7,499 bases of DNA from Gemmatimonadota bacterium (GTDB taxonomy: Bacteria > Gemmatimonadota > Gemmatimonadetes > Longimicrobiales > Gaopeijiaceae): assembly GCA_030550695.1 (NCBI GenBank), contig JAUQOX010000142.1, positions 1 to 7,499 of the forward strand, read 5' to 3'. Each line of letters opens with the position of its first letter. Within the stretch, counting starts at the first letter, position 1. The position numbers were made by a program, and so were the translations under genes. This document shows, in pieces, positions 5,668 through 7,499 of the stretch. Below the pieces are notes generated by a model that was not told the DNA's origin, made no database searches, and saw only the letters and a program-made list of their open reading frames with translations.

Positions 5668-5687
5668 CGGGCCAAGAGCCGGCAGGG
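5659..5687. repeat. Inverted repeat overlapping the -35 region
   Basis: CCCTGCC and GGCAGGG form a 7-bp perfect stem. On the minus strand it extends to 10 bp with one G-T pair, closing a 9-base loop. It lies 48 bp after the stop of the upstream 117-aa gene and covers the predicted -35 box. It may be the end signal of the 117-aa transcript, an operator, or both. No T-run follows, so Rho-independent termination is not shown. Confidence 0.45.
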
Positions 5688-5734
5688 TGACACAAGGGGC
5701 AGGTGGACGGACGGCCCCAGGACCCTTCCTGGAT

Positions 5735-6088
5735 CTAGACCTCGGAACCGGCCCTTTCCCCTGTACCGGAGGCGGCCGCTCCCTGGGGAAGGTCCCCGGA
5801 GGGGGCGGCAGGGCCGGCGGACTCCCGAAGGTGGAAGCCGAACCGTTTCCTGCCGTGGGGAATGGCGGGCTGGCAGAACCGCATCCCCACCGTGAACAGC
5901 TCCTGCAGATCGCCCTCCGACAGCTCGGGATACCGCTCCGCCAGGTAGTCGATGGTTTCCTTCATCCAGTGCCGCTGGTCGCTTTCCTGGGCATGAAGCA
6001 CGCCGCAGCGGTTGATGTGGCTGAAGAGCTCGTCCCGCGCCCGGTTCAGAATGGCTTCCTTGGCCAACGTCTCCTCCCAACGTCTCAC
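5735..6088 (-). CDS. Conserved helical hypothetical protein
   Basis: This 117-aa protein is not from a named family I can identify, although its composition and codon use look fully protein-like. Residues 1-80 appear to be a compact helical domain with NRARDELFSHINRCGVL (15-31), WMKETIDYLAERYPELSEGDLQELFTVG (41-68) and a terminal FCQPAIPHG (71-79). Two Cys (28 and 72) and several His (24, 32, 40, 78) could bind metal, but no standard motif is present. The last 27 residues (about 91-117) are Gly/Ala/Pro/Ser-rich and probably disordered. The GTG start at 6088 has only a distant GGGGGGA about 12 bases upstream, so the start is less certain than the frame. The gene is divergent from the hyuB-like gene, with a 68-bp gap, and is followed by a separate promoter. 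Confidence 0.74.
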   Translation of the reverse strand: MRRWEETLAKEAILNRARDELFSHINRCGVLHAQESDQRHWMKETIDYLAERYPELSEGDLQELFTVGMRFCQPAIPHGRKRFGFHLRESAGPAAPSGDLPQGAAASGTGERAGSEV

Positions 6089-6156
6089 GGAGGACTGGCG
6101 TCCCCCCGAAAGAAATTCGATGTTCCAAACCCGAAACCTAATGGAAGGACGCGCCC
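6089..6156. promoter_or_regulatory. Divergent intergenic region between the 117-aa gene and the hyuB-like gene
   Basis: This 68-bp gap separates two divergent starts, so it would be expected to hold promoters for both. Its centre (about 6109-6144) is unusually A/T-rich for the window. I could not find a convincing -35/-10 pair on either strand. The only clear signal is AAGGA at 6145-6149, the ribosome site for the rightward gene. Confidence 0.3.
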
Positions 6157-7499
6157 ATGGAAACCAGGGATTCCGGAGCCGTAACCCCTCCCGATGCCGT
6201 GACCTTGGAGGTGTACCGGCACCTGTTCACCGCACTGGCCGAGGAGATGGGGGCCGCCCTCCGCCGAGCCTCCTTTTCTCCCAACATCAAGGAGCGGCGG
6301 GACTACTCCTGTGCCCTCTTCGACCGCCGGGGCCTGGCGGTGGCCATGGGGGACCACATGCCGGTCCATCTGGGGGCCATGCCCATGAGCGTGGAAGCGG
6401 CCCTGCGGGAAGCCGGTCCCCTGGCTCCGGGAGACGTGGTGATCCTCAACGATCCTTTCCGGGGGGGGACCCATCTGCCGGACATCACCCTGATTTCGGG
6501 GGTCTTTGCCCCGGCGGCGGAAGGGGAGGAAGGGGCGGCCCCCCTCCTGTTGGGCTACGTGGCCTCCCGGGCCCATCACGCCGATGTGGGGGGGATGTCT
6601 CCGGGTTCCATGCCCCTGGCCCGGGAGATCTTCCAGGAGGGGTTGAGGATTCCGCCGGTCCACCTGTTCCGGCGCGGCGTCCGGAACGAAGAACTCTGGG
6701 CCACACTTCTCGCCAACGTGCGTACTCCGGAAGAGCGGGGGGGGGACCTGGACGCCCAGCTGGCGGCCCTCCACACGGGAAACCGGAGGCTCCTGGAACT
6801 GGTGGAGCGGAGGGGAGCGCCGGAGGTCCTGGCGGCCATGGAGGCCCTCATCGCCTATGCCGACCGATTGCTGGAGGAAGGGATCCGGCGAATCCCCGAG
6901 GGGAGGTACCTGGCGGAAGACGTCATGGAAGACGACGGTTTCGGCAACCGTGAGCTCCCCATCCGGCTGGCCCTGGAGATCCGGGAGGGCCGGATCCTTT
7001 TGGACTTCACCGGAACGGCCCCCCAAACGGAAGGGGGGATCAACGCCGTGGCGGCCATCACCGTGTCGGCCTGCCGCTATGTGGTCCGGTGCGTGGTGGA
7101 AGCGCTCCTGGGGACCCCCCTCCCCGCCGGGGGCGGATCCATGGGGAGCGTCGAGATCCGGCTGCCGCCCCGCTCCCTGGTCAACGCCGCCCCTCCGGCC
7201 AGTGTGGCGGCGGGGAACGTGGAAACCAGCCAGAGGATCACCGACGTCCTCCTCCTGGCCTTCGGGCAGGCCCTTCCCGGACTGGTGCCGGCGCTTTCCC
7301 AGGGTACCATGAACAACCTCACCGTGGGCGGGCTGGATCCCCGGACGGGAGAACCCTTCGCCTACTACGAGACCGTGGGTGGAGGCCACGGGGGGGGACC
7401 CCAGGGACCGGGACTGTCCGGGGCCCACAGCCACATGTCCAACTCCCTCAATACCCCCATCGAGGCCTTGGAGCACGCCTACCCCTTCCGGGTGGTCCA
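6157..7499 (+). CDS. Hydantoinase B / 5-oxoprolinase family protein, C-terminus cut off by window edge
   Basis: This frame is open from the ATG at 6157 to the right edge (447 codons plus two bases) and matches the HyuB family, usually about 500-600 aa. HyuB pairs with HyuA to form ATP-dependent hydantoinases, 5-oxoprolinases or acetone/acetophenone carboxylase-like enzymes in the cytoplasm. Family landmarks are FSPNIKERRDYSCALFD (40-56), MPVHLGAMP (68-76), NDPFRGGTHLPDIT (98-111), ASRAHHADVGGMSPGSMP (136-153), RGGDLDAQLAALHTGNRR (194-211), DFTGTAPQTEGGINA (283-297) and ETVGGGHGGGPQ (405-416). AAGGA lies 7-8 bases upstream of the ATG. A short Ala/Glu/Gly-rich insertion (about 117-129) interrupts the region before the HHADVGG motif. 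No hyuA is visible upstream; it would have to lie downstream or elsewhere. Substrate cannot be assigned, so I give no gene symbol. Confidence 0.92.
   Translation, partial: METRDSGAVTPPDAVTLEVYRHLFTALAEEMGAALRRASFSPNIKERRDYSCALFDRRGLAVAMGDHMPVHLGAMPMSVEAALREAGPLAPGDVVILNDPFRGGTHLPDITLISGVFAPAAEGEEGAAPLLLGYVASRAHHADVGGMSPGSMPLAREIFQEGLRIPPVHLFRRGVRNEELWATLLANVRTPEERGGDLDAQLAALHTGNRRLLELVERRGAPEVLAAMEALIAYADRLLEEGIRRIPEGRYLAEDVMEDDGFGNRELPIRLALEIREGRILLDFTGTAPQTEGGINAVAAITVSACRYVVRCVVEALLGTPLPAGGGSMGSVEIRLPPRSLVNAAPPASVAAGNVETSQRITDVLLLAFGQALPGLVPALSQGTMNNLTVGGLDPRTGEPFAYYETVGGGHGGGPQGPGLSGAHSHMSNSLNTPIEALEHAYPFRVV

Noticed and set aside
4309..5895. Long plus-strand open frame of 528 codons
   Set aside because: It crosses three minus-strand features with much better protein character, and its product is low-complexity Arg/Pro/Gly-rich.
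6066..6086. Short direct repeat AACGTCTC at the start of the 117-aa gene
   Set aside because: It is eight bases repeated once within coding sequence, easily chance or codon-driven.
6085..7476. Minus-strand open frame of 463 codons opposite the hyuB-like gene
   Set aside because: The plus strand encodes a protein with many HyuB family motifs in order, while the antisense product is Gly/His/Pro/Arg-rich and motif-free.

Overview
This is a GC-rich (roughly two-thirds G+C) bacterial chromosomal window with long G/C runs, strong third-position GC bias, and lipoprotein and c-type cytochrome genes, which points to a free-living diderm bacterium. The mix of a type IV pilus retraction ATPase and several small conserved proteins that I associate loosely with Gemmatimonadota-type genomes makes that phylum my best guess, but nothing here proves it.

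Layout. From about 6088 down to the left edge every gene runs on the minus strand. In transcription order they are: a 117-aa conserved protein (5735-6088); a well-formed sigma70-like promoter (-35/-10 at 5638-5667) overlapping an inverted repeat; a 126-aa protein with a CxxH/CxxC zinc-type motif (5177-5557); a 220-bp leader with two 29-bp direct repeats and a perfect 23-bp palindrome; a double zinc-ribbon protein (4126-4956); a c-type cytochrome lipoprotein (3665-4129) whose GTG start overlaps the previous stop; a terminator-like hairpin; a cupredoxin-like lipoprotein lacking the copper Cys (3127-3660); a MshEN-domain protein whose C-terminal half looks like a dead GspE/PilB ATPase (1793-3058); pilT (661-1743); and the N-terminal 206 codons of a protein with a Gly-rich probable membrane segment, running off the left edge. 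On the plus strand a hydantoinase B/oxoprolinase-type gene starts at 6157 and runs off the right edge.

How the genes may work together. The cytochrome and the cupredoxin-like protein are both predicted lipoproteins, so they probably sit on the same membrane face and may share an electron-transfer or sensing role. The MshEN/dead-ATPase protein and PilT are adjacent (49 bp apart), suggesting that the former regulates pilus retraction, possibly in response to cyclic di-GMP. The hyuB-like gene is divergent and metabolically separate. The most interesting item is the pseudo-ATPase/PilT pair. No RNA genes, insertion sequences or CRISPR arrays were seen, and no gene-free stretch exceeds 300 bases.
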